This document shows, in pieces, positions 54,001 through 61,812 of a stretch of 64,000 nucleotides of DNA. Each line of letters starts with the position of its first letter. Position 1 is the first letter of the stretch. The DNA lies in the NCBI RefSeq assembly GCF_001010805.1, contig NZ_CP011477.1, positions 2,123,001-2,187,000 of the forward strand, given 5' to 3'. The notes under the pieces were generated by a model. That model did not search any database and was not told the origin of the DNA. It saw only the letters and a program-made list of their open reading frames with translations. The stretch comes from Spongiibacter sp. IMCC21906. Its GTDB lineage: Bacteria; Pseudomonadota; Gammaproteobacteria; Pseudomonadales; Spongiibacteraceae. The position numbers and the translations under genes are program-made.

Positions 54001-54121
54001 TAATGGCTCAGTCATAGCATGGGCACACGTCAATATGCACGGAGTATACGACTTTGACAGATTGCCGAGTAAATCGTTTAAATCAACGATTACTCAAATG
54101 AGAGCTTTGAAAGTAGCATGA
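51059..54121 (+). CDS. tnpA: Tn3-family transposase TnpA
   Basis: A 1020-residue DDE transposase of the Tn3 family, about the usual length. The N-terminal DUF4158-like part has LTVDERMVYINLDE. The C-terminal catalytic part has the first Asp region in SDREAASMLDGMV, the second in HSTDQHGFTEAVFAGMHFINVSFAPR, and Glu in QLNRVEHGQKLSEAVFFARQGKLR. The start is TTG at 51059 behind a good AGGGAAAGGA. No 38-base GGGG-type terminal inverted repeats and no adjacent serine resolvase were found. The element may be trimmed, or may rely on one of the tyrosine recombinases. Confidence 0.9.
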   Translation: MSDLIILSRHRRRIFDSIPRLTVDERMVYINLDEVTRKYLRNKKSHRKVGYLLHKAYFQAKGRFFDLSTAHKRDINSAGKRLNLGSSYSFEPSEYSTTLQNEDKQHILQAHGWHAYKPSFAIELMGVARLLVARRYETERILFSLLDHCWAKRVSIPSYATLTKIVTESMREYESSVLDKWHQHSTSSVRTLLLNQVHSNKTTFSLSDLKTIDQDDSLQAMSRNANILSYCRDMFFAAESSLTSVDLMPEGIRHFSDQISKNDIAQLRRQKNEANLSLNLACFIQDQFYQRQDATFIAFKKVIRSAVNMAKKQDQAVKAQREEEHLETNRQVVDTAKQSRAVIREIYTISKDGKKPLSQRNEQVIHLIEAFFGEGDEDDISRVFDTFENDLINLQKRKGYYHYLFDQHTSLIRKLSPALRALTFDSESSNPDLIEAIEYFRSKDSEFNEKAPTEFLNESEKELVMEESNLPAISRWKILLFCAVIIGIRDKKLILKYSYKYREDQSYLIPLQEWLADRDTLIRRANLESFVDGPQVLEKIGRHLNQQYYRVNDMIDRNEIEGFQKRPSGWMLKKLDADYDNSKFIPSLLSNHKAVTLYELLAEIDKYAEFSKVLQTDKSGKELSSIKLKQVYATIMSLGTNLGHHNMARAARNISEKQLRDTEKQWLSPSSLSKANEAMVSFIQSLSLPKVFHNNEGELHTSSDGKKITVAVNSLLANFSYKYYGKEQGITANSYTDEFQAFFNINVHTSSDREAASMLDGMVESTRALYPEGEMIHWHSTDQHGFTEAVFAGMHFINVSFAPRFAKIHKQALCTYDDKTKQAMKGRVLKPGSTINRKSILSQWDKALHLMASIKLGYCSAAHIFRMMSAQSPKSDVYKALQGFGQLLKSSYILSYLEHPEIRRNVQKQLNRVEHGQKLSEAVFFARQGKLRVGTESDIQKAMLCKTLLKNAIIIWNYLFLSDYCCQLDDSQRQEVINSISNGSVIAWAHVNMHGVYDFDRLPSKSFKSTITQMRALKVA

Positions 54122-54421
54122 ACTTTGCTGGCATATTAATTCTATCAAAACAATGAGTTAACGGGAGGTTACCGGTCAACCTCCCTGAAAACAGTCAAAC
54201 ACCCTAAGCTCTATGTGTGTTGGATACAATGGAGTTGGCTTGGGTATAGCCATGATTCGTGGCCTCACAATTAAGTAATACCTGAGACTGCTATAATAAC
54301 CTCTCTGAAATCCTATGTCGAATACTAAACAGTATACGACATAAAAGAAGACCTAGAATAACTTAGACAATTTGGATGTGCTGTTCATCCCTCTGCTCCA
54401 CTCAAAATCAAAGTTACGGCT
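54122..54421. other. Intergenic region with two strong inverted repeats
   Basis: Three hundred bases after tnpA without a gene. GGGAGGTT/AACCTCCC (54163-54170, 54178-54185) makes an eight-pair hairpin but has no T-run. TATGTCGAATACT/AGTATACGACATA (54314-54326, 54331-54343) is a 13-base inverted repeat with one mismatch. Either may be a terminator or part of the transposon's end. Confidence 0.6.
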
Positions 54422-54763
54422 TTACAGTGGCTTTGTGCTGGATAGCGTTAAATCCTCATTAGATTCACTCAAGGAGCAGTTACTGCTTTTAAATTTTATT
54501 CCGGGCTGCGGCCCCGGTCGTCCTAGGGTAAAAAAGTTTGATCTCTTTCTTTCAAACCGAGCTTCGCAATCATTACCAAAAAAGATGGTAAGGGAGATTA
54601 AATCGATGCTCTTCAATTTCTGCGCTACAAGCGGATGCGTATGTATAAATTGAACCATTGCCTCTAAGTCCCGAACATTTACTGCAGAAGGCGACATAGC
54701 GGCCTGAACACCTGCCCCCCAGCTTATTAACGTCATTAGAAAAATATGTCTTATAATTTTCAT
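54422..54763 (-). CDS. Small secreted hypothetical protein
   Basis: A 113-residue protein beginning with a clear signal peptide (MKIIRHIFLMTLISWGAGVQA, cleavage after VQA or QAA). The mature part has no recognised domain. It contains two cysteines (NDCEAR and SSNCSL) that could form a disulfide, and is rich in Ser, Lys and Leu. It lies next to a lipoprotein gene on the same strand, but 70 bases separate them. The function is unknown. Confidence 0.55.
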   Translation of the reverse strand: MKIIRHIFLMTLISWGAGVQAAMSPSAVNVRDLEAMVQFIHTHPLVAQKLKSIDLISLTIFFGNDCEARFERKRSNFFTLGRPGPQPGIKFKSSNCSLSESNEDLTLSSTKPL

Positions 54764-54832
54764 GTTTATACATACCGTTTAAAATTTGGCTTTCTAGCGT
54801 GAAATTTCTAAGCGAATAGACTCAGGCAGCCA

Positions 54833-55246
54833 TTACGGCTCGCTCACAACTAGCTTTATTTTCTTACCCTGCGAATCCGCACCATTCATATTGATGGTGT
54901 GTACATTCCCATATTCTAACCATGTTTCTCCGACACTATTGGCGGTTAAATAACACACTTCACCACCCAGTATGACTCCTGGTGACCGAAATGGAGTTAA
55001 GCTGCGTTCTTGATTGCACGTCACATTCGCGATTTCAGGCGAGTGCGAGACTATGGCTGGATAAAATCCCCACCAGCCAGGAAAACCATTACTTATGGAC
55101 AATATCTCTTTGGTTTCGCCTACAGTTAAGTAAACAGCAGAACTGCCCCCTTTATCTTCGATTAAGGACTCATAACTGTTTTTGGTGCCAGCGCAAGCTT
55201 GCAGCATTACAAGCACGAACGCAGAAACGACAATGTTACATTTCAT
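54833..55246 (-). CDS. Small lipoprotein of unknown function
   Basis: A 137-residue protein from the ATG at 55246, with a lipoprotein signal sequence (MKCNIVVSAFVLVMLQACAG; lipobox LQAC). The frame extends to 55279, but the added residues spoil the signal peptide. The mature part (VYLTVGETKEILSISNGFPGWWGFY, then a strand-rich region with two cysteines) resembles small beta-sandwich periplasmic proteins. I do not recognise the family. Confidence 0.6.
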   Translation of the reverse strand: MKCNIVVSAFVLVMLQACAGTKNSYESLIEDKGGSSAVYLTVGETKEILSISNGFPGWWGFYPAIVSHSPEIANVTCNQERSLTPFRSPGVILGGEVCYLTANSVGETWLEYGNVHTINMNGADSQGKKIKLVVSEP

Positions 55247-55376
55247 TCTATTAAGCCTATCTTCTTGATGAAATCCCATCGACTAACATCCATTTTAAAT
55301 TACTAGAATATTCTGCATTAAAATAGCGCCGATAGGTGTAAGCCATCGGCATAGTGGGTTTGATTCGAACATTAAC

Positions 55377-56090
55377 TTAGTACCAGGCTCTGACCCCCAC
55401 CACGATTTGGGCGTCTTCGGTATCTTCATTATTTGATTTGGCGAAAGCTGCTGTCGCGCCGTATTTCTTCTGCCAATTTAAACCAATGTACGGCGCGAAT
55501 TCACGTCGTATCTCGTAACGCAGGCGCAGTCCTAGTTCAATATCGCCTAAGCCAGAGCCCACGCCGGTAGCTTGGTCGTTGTGACCATAAACGTTGGCTT
55601 CAATTTCGGGAGTCAAGATGAGTCGCTGGGTGAAAAGAAATTCATATTCAGCCTCTAGCCGCACAGCACTGCGTCCGGAGCCACCAATAAATAACGACGT
55701 TTCGACTTCAAAGTTATAGGGTGCCAGGCCTTGTAGGGCGATAACGCCCCACTCTCGATTTGGAGTGGGGTTGATATCTTTTCGTGCTCCAAGCTGAATA
55801 TCCCAAAATGCAGATACGGCTTGGCTGTAGAGTGCCTGCAGTTCTAGTTTTTCGGTGTTATTGGCAACGTTTTCTAGTTCTGCTTTTAGCCACAGTTTTT
55901 TAAGATCGTAGCCTGCCCATAATTGTCCATCCATGACCAAAGGATCACTCCCGTCTGTGTCCCGCACTTCAAACTGGTCGAGTTTGGCCATTGTTAACAA
56001 TGGGTTGTCGTTGCCGCCAGCATTGACTGTCGTTATAACGGTAGCATAGAGAAAAATGAGGCTGATCAGCTGTTTTGGATAAGTATCCAT
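55377..56090 (-). CDS. copB: Copper resistance protein B (outer membrane)
   Basis: A 237-residue CopB/PcoB-family beta-barrel. The signal peptide is LISLIFLYATVITTVNA. VMDGQLWAGYDLKKLWLKAELE and the C-terminal FAPYIGLNWQKKYG and VVGVRAWY are characteristic. The frame extends to 56159 inside copA. The ATG at 56090 overlaps the copA stop (TAATG), so the two are coupled. It works with CopA in copper tolerance, probably by sequestering or exporting Cu at the outer membrane. The Met/His-rich N-terminal segment of many CopB proteins is absent. Confidence 0.9.
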   Translation of the reverse strand: MDTYPKQLISLIFLYATVITTVNAGGNDNPLLTMAKLDQFEVRDTDGSDPLVMDGQLWAGYDLKKLWLKAELENVANNTEKLELQALYSQAVSAFWDIQLGARKDINPTPNREWGVIALQGLAPYNFEVETSLFIGGSGRSAVRLEAEYEFLFTQRLILTPEIEANVYGHNDQATGVGSGLGDIELGLRLRYEIRREFAPYIGLNWQKKYGATAAFAKSNNEDTEDAQIVVGVRAWY

Positions 56091-57889
56091 TAGCCCCGCC
56101 CTCCTTTCTCGACACGAACTTCTCGCATCATGCCGGGCATGTGATACATCAAATGACAATGATAAGCCCAGCGACCAATTGCATCTGCACTGACCAAATA
56201 GCTTATTTGCGATCCCGGTTGAACAAGAATGGTGTGTTTGCGAGGGATATAGTCGGGGTCGCCGGTTTCCAATTCACTCCATAGCCCGTGAAGATGAATC
56301 GGGTGGGTCATCATCGTGTCGTTAACGAGAGTAATACGCACTCTTTCGCCATACGTCAGCTCCAAGGGCTCGGCGTCGGCAAACTTAATACCGTTCATCG
56401 ACCACATATAACGGCTCATATTGCCGGTTAAATGCAGCTGAATTTCTCGGCTGGGATCACGCTTATCTTGCGTGGAGGTGAGATTGCGAAGATCCGCATA
56501 GCGTAAAACCTTTCGGTTATAGCGTTGCCGGTGCTCTCGCAAGCCTAAGCCCGGGTCGTGCAATCCGTTTTGTGGTGCCTCTGCCAACATGTCGGTATGA
56601 GGGCCAAATTCGGTTGTGTGATGATTGGCAGTCACACTTTTACGGTTGCCATACCCCGCGGCGACAATAGTCGGGGGCGTTCCATGCTGACGGTGATTCA
56701 TAGCAGACATGCCATTCATTTTGTGACCAGAATGGTCCATGCCCGCCCTATTCATTGCCATGCCCATGTCACCATGACCCAGCGTGGGACGGTGATCCAT
56801 TTTGGGTGTATCGGCGCGCCATGCTACATCGGGCGTTAAGTTACCCAAGGCATAGCCGCTGCGATCAATGGTCTGGGCAAAAATGGCGTAGGCGCTGTCG
56901 GCGTTCGGTTCAACAACCACGTCATAAGTTTCCGCTGTACCGATACGAAATTCGTCGATGGTCACTGGCTCAATATTCTGGCCGTCGGCGGCAACCACGG
57001 TCATGGTTAAACCGGGTATCCTGATATCAAAAATGCTCATTGCTGAGCCGTTAATAAATCGAAGGCGGACTTTCTCTCCCTGTTTAAACAGACCTGTCCA
57101 GCGAGTATCTGGGGTGGCGCCGTTCATTAAATAGGTATAGGCGTAGCCGGTTACATCAGAAATGTCTGTCTGTTTCATCCGCATGGTGTTCCACATCTCA
57201 CGCTCTTTCCACGTCTGCACAACACCTTTGTTTTTAATGTCTTTCCATAAGTCTCCGGCGGTACGCTCTTGGAAATTATAGTAATGGCTCATTTTTTTCA
57301 GATTTGCATAAATCCTATCCGGCGACTCATCGGACCAATCCGAAAGTAAGACAACATAATCCCGGTCATAGGCCACGGGATCAGGGTCTTTTGGATCGAT
57401 AACAATCGCGCCATACAGGCCAGTTTGTTCTTGCCAGCCAGAATGACTGTGATACCAATACGTGCCGCTTTGATTAATCTCAAACTGATACTCAAAGGTT
57501 TCGCCAGGTTTGATACCGTCAAAGCTCAAGCCCGGCACGCCATCCATTCCAGTGGGCAGAATCATGCCATGCCAGTGAATTGAACTGTCGTGGGCAAGAT
57601 GATTGGTGACACGGAGAGTGACGGTTTCGCCCTCTTGCCAGCGCAAAGTTGGCGCAGGCACGGATCCATTTATCGCGGTAGCGGTTCGCTGAGCACCGGT
57701 GAAGTTAACCGGCTGATACCCCATTGCCAAATTGAAGCTATTACCACGCAATGTTTGAACTTGAGGGTTCTTGGCCGGGCTGCTTCCCACGGCGTAGCTG
57801 TCTAGCCCGAGTCCCAGTAAGATCCCACCCGCAGTGGCGCCAGTCACAAACTGACGCCGAGATAGATTTAATCGTGTTATATCACTCAC
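56090..57889 (-). CDS. copA: Multicopper oxidase CopA (copper resistance)
   Basis: A periplasmic Cu(I) oxidase of about 599 residues from a GTG at 57889 (VSDITRLNLSRRQFVTG). It is preceded by AGGACA and begins a twin-arginine signal. The longer frame to 58003 has no family-like sequence. All copper ligand motifs are present: HWHGMILP, YHSHSGWQ, HPIHLHGLW and HCHLMYHMPGMM. A Met/His-rich insertion (residues about 365-400: MGMAMNRAGMDHSGHKMNGM) is typical of CopA. It is followed immediately by copB. Confidence 0.94.
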   Translation of the reverse strand: MSDITRLNLSRRQFVTGATAGGILLGLGLDSYAVGSSPAKNPQVQTLRGNSFNLAMGYQPVNFTGAQRTATAINGSVPAPTLRWQEGETVTLRVTNHLAHDSSIHWHGMILPTGMDGVPGLSFDGIKPGETFEYQFEINQSGTYWYHSHSGWQEQTGLYGAIVIDPKDPDPVAYDRDYVVLLSDWSDESPDRIYANLKKMSHYYNFQERTAGDLWKDIKNKGVVQTWKEREMWNTMRMKQTDISDVTGYAYTYLMNGATPDTRWTGLFKQGEKVRLRFINGSAMSIFDIRIPGLTMTVVAADGQNIEPVTIDEFRIGTAETYDVVVEPNADSAYAIFAQTIDRSGYALGNLTPDVAWRADTPKMDHRPTLGHGDMGMAMNRAGMDHSGHKMNGMSAMNHRQHGTPPTIVAAGYGNRKSVTANHHTTEFGPHTDMLAEAPQNGLHDPGLGLREHRQRYNRKVLRYADLRNLTSTQDKRDPSREIQLHLTGNMSRYMWSMNGIKFADAEPLELTYGERVRITLVNDTMMTHPIHLHGLWSELETGDPDYIPRKHTILVQPGSQISYLVSADAIGRWAYHCHLMYHMPGMMREVRVEKGGRG

Positions 57890-58026
57890 AAAATTGTCCT
57901 TTTGCCTAATACCTATACCACCCCTCTGATAGATCAAGGATAAAAGAGGGAACATGCTCAGGTGTGCCGGTGTAATGCACCTTTGTTTTGCCATAACACG
58001 CAAAACCCAGACGCACTAATCCTGTG

Positions 58027-58398
58027 TCAGGCAAAGATGGGAGGACGTAGTAAGTTTTGAGGAAGGAAATGAGGCACCGAGGTGGCGTGCAAAAGTGGGA
58101 GACGGTACCGAGCAGCAAACACCGACATCGAAACGATGTTTGCAATGCCAGCTTGGCAATGACCTACACAACACTCGCAATTTAAATTACAGCAATCGTC
58201 TGTTTGTTGGTGATGTTGGTTAACTACCGATTTATTGTTGTCGCAATGCTCAGCTAAGTCACTACACCCGGTACTGATATGCATGCTTTTGTTATGAACC
58301 GCGCTATGATCGCCGTGAAGCACCGCCGCCATTAATACACCCGCCTGCTGGCACAGCAGGAGTAATAGCGTGGTCATGGCAATACGGCGAATATTCAT
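58027..58398 (-). CDS. Small exported Cys/His-rich protein upstream of copA
   Basis: A 123-residue protein with an N-terminal hydrophobic signal (TTLLLLLCQQAGVLMAA). A His/Cys-rich middle follows, with HGDHSAVHNKSMH, HHQQTDDCCNLNCECCVGHC, and a closing LLRPPIFA. Such a ligand set suggests copper binding in the periplasm or inner membrane. Similar small genes precede copAB in other gammaproteobacteria, where they are usually called hypothetical. The 138-base gap to copA is compatible with one operon. No copRS regulators are nearby. Confidence 0.65.
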   Translation of the reverse strand: MNIRRIAMTTLLLLLCQQAGVLMAAVLHGDHSAVHNKSMHISTGCSDLAEHCDNNKSVVNQHHQQTDDCCNLNCECCVGHCQAGIANIVSMSVFAARYRLPLLHATSVPHFLPQNLLRPPIFA

Positions 58399-58661
58399 TA
58401 CGAATAATTGTAAGACATACAGGTCACGAATTGGCAGTTTTTTATGCGTCAGTCTATTGGAGTCTGAATATGCTTATGTTTTGAGCAAATAGTGAGCTAA
58501 AAAGCTAACCAGACTGTTCGCAAGCTGATAAAAATCATTCATTTTGGCATTTACCCCTCAAGCGCTATTTGGCGCGGCTTTCTGACTGTATTATTATTGC
58601 CGGATATTAATTCGCGTAGACGAAAGATGCTGCTCGCTTCCCACTAAAAGGATAATTAAGC

Positions 58662-60170
58662 ATGGAACAATCCACGATGTCGCGGGCGTTTGCCGGGAAT
58701 TTTCTCGGTAATGCCCCGCTCTGGTATAAAAAAACAATTATCGGCTTCCTGATCCTCAACCCGATTCTTTTACTCACAGTTGGCCCCTTTGTCACTGGCT
58801 GGGCGCTTATTGCTGAATTTATTTTCACACTCGCAATGGCCCTGAAATGCTACCCATTGCAACCAGGCGGCTTGTTAGCAATCGAAGCCATTGCGATTGG
58901 GATGGCCTCGGCAGAGACGGTGTACTTAGAAGCAAAAAACAATTTTGAAGTAATACTGCTATTGGTGTTTATGGTGGCGGGCATTTACTTCATGAAGAAT
59001 CTGCTGTTGTTTATTTTCACCAAGCTCCTCTTAAATATCCGCTCTAAAATATGGCTGTCATTGGTCTTTTCGGCAATGGCCGCCTTTTTGAGTGCGTTTT
59101 TGGATGCGTTAACCGTAACCGCGGTACTTATCGCAGTGGGCGTGGGGTTTTATGCGGTGTATCACCGGGTAGCCTCGGGCGGGAGTCACTCTCATACCGA
59201 CCACGATCACGGTGATGACAACAAGGTAGTTGAGCAATCTCGAGAAGACTTGGACCAGTTCCGTGCTTTTTTGCGTAGCTTGTTAATGCACGGCGCCGTC
59301 GGCACCGCGCTGGGTGGTGTTTGTACCTTGGTAGGCGAGCCTCAAAATCTGCTCATTGCAGAAAAAATGGGCTGGGACTTTATGCATTTTATTCAAATCA
59401 TGTCCCCTGTCACCATGCCTACCTTAGTCGTCGGGCTGATGACCTGTGTTTTACTTGAGGTAACAGGCAAGTTTGGATACGGCGCAAAATTGCCGGATTC
59501 TGTGCGTAGCGTTTTGGAAGAATACGCTGCAGCTCAGGACCAAAGTCGTACGAAAGAAGATGTTGCCACCCTGTTTGTTCAAGGCATTGTCGCAATCTTT
59601 TTGGTCGTGGCGTTAGCGACGCACATTGCTCCAGTTGGCTTAATTGGCTTGACCATTATCGTACTGCAAACCGCGTTTAACGGTATTGTTGACGAGCACC
59701 GCATTGGCCACGCATTTGAAGAGGCCCTGCCCTTCACTGCGCTATTGGTCGTCTTTTTTGCCATTGTCGGCGTAATTCACGAGCAACACCTGTTTAAACC
59801 TATTATTGAGCATGTGCTATCATTGGAAGGTCAGTTCCGCACACTGATGTTTTTTATTGCCAATGGCTTACTCAGTGTTATCAGTGATAATGTTTTCGTC
59901 GCAACGGTATACATCAACGAAGTAAAAGCAGCCTACGATGCGGGTAATCTCACTCGTGAAGAGCTTGAGCATCTTGCTGTCGCAATCAACACAGGTACTA
60001 ACATCCCCAGTGTTGCTACACCAAACGGCCAAGCGGCATTTCTGTTCTTGCTGACATCCGCTCTGGCACCGCTTATCCGCTTGTCTTACGGCCAAATGGT
60101 GTTAATGGCTCTGCCTTACACCATTACCATGAGCAGCGTTGCAATGATTGCGGTATGGTTCTTTGATTGA
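58662..60170 (+). CDS. nhaB: Na+/H+ antiporter NhaB
   Basis: A 502-residue polytopic inner-membrane protein with about twelve hydrophobic segments. [22 protein letters not shown] near the N-terminus, the [25 protein letters not shown] segment and [35 protein letters not shown] near the C-terminus are NhaB hallmarks. It exchanges cytoplasmic Na+ for external protons, in keeping with a marine host. A His/Asp-rich loop ([11 protein letters not shown], about residue 180) is more pronounced than I expect in the family. Confidence 0.94.
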   Translation: MEQSTMSRAFAGNFLGNAPLWYKKTIIGFLILNPILLLTVGPFVTGWALIAEFIFTLAMALKCYPLQPGGLLAIEAIAIGMASAETVYLEAKNNFEVILLLVFMVAGIYFMKNLLLFIFTKLLLNIRSKIWLSLVFSAMAAFLSAFLDALTVTAVLIAVGVGFYAVYHRVASGGSHSHTDHDHGDDNKVVEQSREDLDQFRAFLRSLLMHGAVGTALGGVCTLVGEPQNLLIAEKMGWDFMHFIQIMSPVTMPTLVVGLMTCVLLEVTGKFGYGAKLPDSVRSVLEEYAAAQDQSRTKEDVATLFVQGIVAIFLVVALATHIAPVGLIGLTIIVLQTAFNGIVDEHRIGHAFEEALPFTALLVVFFAIVGVIHEQHLFKPIIEHVLSLEGQFRTLMFFIANGLLSVISDNVFVATVYINEVKAAYDAGNLTREELEHLAVAINTGTNIPSVATPNGQAAFLFLLTSALAPLIRLSYGQMVLMALPYTITMSSVAMIAVWFFD

Positions 60171-60191
60171 CCCATGCTCGCGATAATACAT

Positions 60192-60216
60192 AAGGGGCCA
60201 ATTGGCCCCTTTTTTA
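60192..60216 (+). terminator. Rho-independent terminator after nhaB
   Basis: AAGGGGCCAATTGGCCCCTT is a perfect 20-base palindrome at 60192-60211, followed by a T-run. Confidence 0.9.
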
Positions 60217-60404
60217 TGTCTGTTTGTTTTAATTTACCCATAGATTTACAGCCAGCATTTTTCTGCTGACGCTTTATTTGAGGCTTTCTAGGCGAGCGAG
60301 CTGATTGGCCCATTGTGGAAATGATGGAGATGAGGAGTTATTAATAGAATTTGATAAGCGCTATGCCCCGTTTATGGGGAGAGGCTTGAACTATAAGAAA
60401 ATAA
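60217..60404. other. Spacer between nhaB terminator and tRNA-Cys
   Basis: No gene seen. A short CCCC/GGGG hairpin at 60366-60379 lies downstream of tRNA-Cys on the minus strand, but has no convincing T-run. Confidence 0.4.
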
Positions 60405-60478
60405 TGGAGGCGCGGGTCGGAATCGAACCGGCGTACACGGAGTTGCAGTCCGCTGCATGACCACTCTGCCACCGCGCC
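60405..60478 (-). tRNA. tRNA-Cys (GCA)
   Basis: Read on the minus strand, the gene begins GGCGCGGTGGCAGAGTGG. It has the anticodon loop CTGCAAC (GCA), the T-arm GCCGGTTCGATTCCG, and ends GCGCCTCCA with an encoded CCA. All four stems pair. It is the distal tRNA of the pgsA-tRNA-Gly-tRNA-Cys transcript. Confidence 0.95.
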
Positions 60479-60894
60479 TTTGATCGTTTTTGTTTTACAC
60501 CGCGGGGTGTACGCCGGTTCGATATAACCGGCCCTTTTTTACCGCTGCAGGCGCTGAAGTTGCAGTTCTCTTCGTGACCACTCTGCCACCGCGCCTTTGA
60601 TCGTTTTTGTTTTACACCGCGGGGTGTACGCCGGTTCGATATAACCGGCCCTTTTTTACCGCTGCAGGCGCTGAAGTTGCAGTTCTCTTCGTGACCACTC
60701 TGCCACCGCGCCTTTGATCGTTTTTGTTTTACACCGCGGGGTGTACGCCGGTTCGATATAACCGGCCCTTTTTTACCGCTGCAGGCGCTGAAGTTGCAGT
60801 TCTCTGCATGATCACTCTGCCACCGCGCCTTTGATCGTTTTTGTTTTACACCGCGAGGTGTACGCCGGTTCGATATAACCGGCTCTTTTATACC
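60479..60894 (-). repeat. 117 bp tandem array of half tRNA-Cys units
   Basis: Three full 117-base units (60479-60595, 60596-60712, 60713-60829) and a partial fourth (60830 to about 60894) separate tRNA-Gly from tRNA-Cys. The first two units look identical, and the third differs in the D/anticodon region. On the minus strand every full unit starts with the tRNA-Cys 5' half (GGCGCGGTGGCAGAGTGGTC) and keeps an ACTGCAAC anticodon loop, but the anticodon stem is broken. The unit then has GCCGGTT-ATATCG-AACCGGC, a T-arm-like hairpin, and lacks the acceptor 3' strand. These are not functional tRNAs. Confidence 0.9.
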
Positions 60895-60898
60895 AGCT

Positions 60899-60920
60899 CA
60901 TAACAATCGAGATTGTTATG
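60899..60920. other. Perfect hairpin between repeat array and tRNA-Gly
   Basis: CATAACAATC/GATTGTTATG form ten pairs with a two-base spacer. It lies directly downstream of tRNA-Gly on the transcribed strand and may guide processing. Confidence 0.55.
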
Positions 60921-60936
60921 CGGCAATAAAAGATAT

Positions 60937-61012
60937 TGGAGCGGGATATCGGGCTCGAACCGACGACCTGTACCTTGGCAAGGTACCGCTCTACCAACTG
61001 AGCTAATCCCGC
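60937..61012 (-). tRNA. tRNA-Gly (GCC)
   Basis: On the minus strand the gene begins GCGGGATTAGCTCAGTTGG. It has the anticodon loop TTGCCAA (GCC) and T-arm GTCGGTTCGAGCCCG, and ends in CCCGCTCCA. It follows pgsA, as in Pseudomonas and relatives. Confidence 0.96.
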
Positions 61013-61120
61013 AAAAACGTCTCTTTAAAACAACGCGTGATCACGCTGCTCAAAGAAGGCGCCTATTCTAGTCAGTCGGCGCCGCCTGTCAAGGAAAGTC
61101 TATGATTTAAGGCAAGTTAT

Positions 61121-61681
61121 TTAACTTTTGGCGCTGCTACGCAGGTCTGGCCAGGCTGCATGCAGATAGATCAACATCGACCACAGCGTTAAAACCGCTG
61201 CGCTATATAGGCACACCAGATTCACGAAATAGAAAGGGCCATCATGTTCCGGCGAGATCAGTAATAAACCAATAATGGCGACAATCTGCGCCGTCGTTTT
61301 TATTTTGCCAAGGTAAGACACAGCAACACTGGTGCGTTTGCCCAGCTCAGCCATCCATTCTCTCAGAGCAGAAATAACAATTTCCCTGCCAATAATAACG
61401 ATGGCCGGAATAGTGAACCACCACGCATCGTAGCGCTCAATGAGCAAGGCTAAGGCCACAGCCACCATGAGTTTATCTGCCACCGGATCTAGAAAGGCAC
61501 CCAGTGGGGTACTTTGTTCTAATTTGCGGGCCAAATAGCCATCTAGCCAATCGGTGATGCCTGCCAAACCAAATATTGCCGCAGTGGCCACGTAGCTCAG
61601 CGAAAACGGAAGATAAAATACGACGACGAAGACCGGTATCAGCATAATACGAAACAGCGTCAGGGCATTGGGGATATTCAT
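61121..61681 (-). CDS. pgsA: CDP-diacylglycerol--glycerol-3-phosphate 3-phosphatidyltransferase
   Basis: PgsA makes phosphatidylglycerophosphate, the first step to phosphatidylglycerol and cardiolipin. The 186-residue membrane protein begins [19 protein letters not shown]. It carries the CDP-alcohol phosphotransferase signature D-G-x2-A-R-x8-G-x3-D-x3-D in [19 protein letters not shown] and LDPVADK. It sits between uvrC and tRNA-Gly, a conserved order. Confidence 0.96.
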   Translation of the reverse strand: MNIPNALTLFRIMLIPVFVVVFYLPFSLSYVATAAIFGLAGITDWLDGYLARKLEQSTPLGAFLDPVADKLMVAVALALLIERYDAWWFTIPAIVIIGREIVISALREWMAELGKRTSVAVSYLGKIKTTAQIVAIIGLLLISPEHDGPFYFVNLVCLYSAAVLTLWSMLIYLHAAWPDLRSSAKS

Positions 61682-61812
61682 ACAGGTCTCATTAACTCAC
61701 AATCGGATTATTTTACGTGCTTTATACTGGCTGTGTTAATACTAATTTCCGCTGTTTGTGGGTCAGAAAGAAGGTGTTTTTAAACAGCTAGCCGCAAATT
61801 TCAATAAAGCGG

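Noticed and set aside
54372-54653. 93-residue plus-strand ORF
   Set aside because: It is antisense to the signal-peptide-bearing protein at 54422-54763, which is the better gene candidate.
60479-60894. Tandem array considered as a CRISPR
   Set aside because: Units are 117 bases, contiguous and identical throughout, with no variable spacers and no cas genes.
60812-60997. 61-residue minus-strand reading frame across the tRNA-Gly region
   Set aside because: It runs through tRNA-Gly and the half-tRNA repeats, and is a by-product of tRNA sequence.
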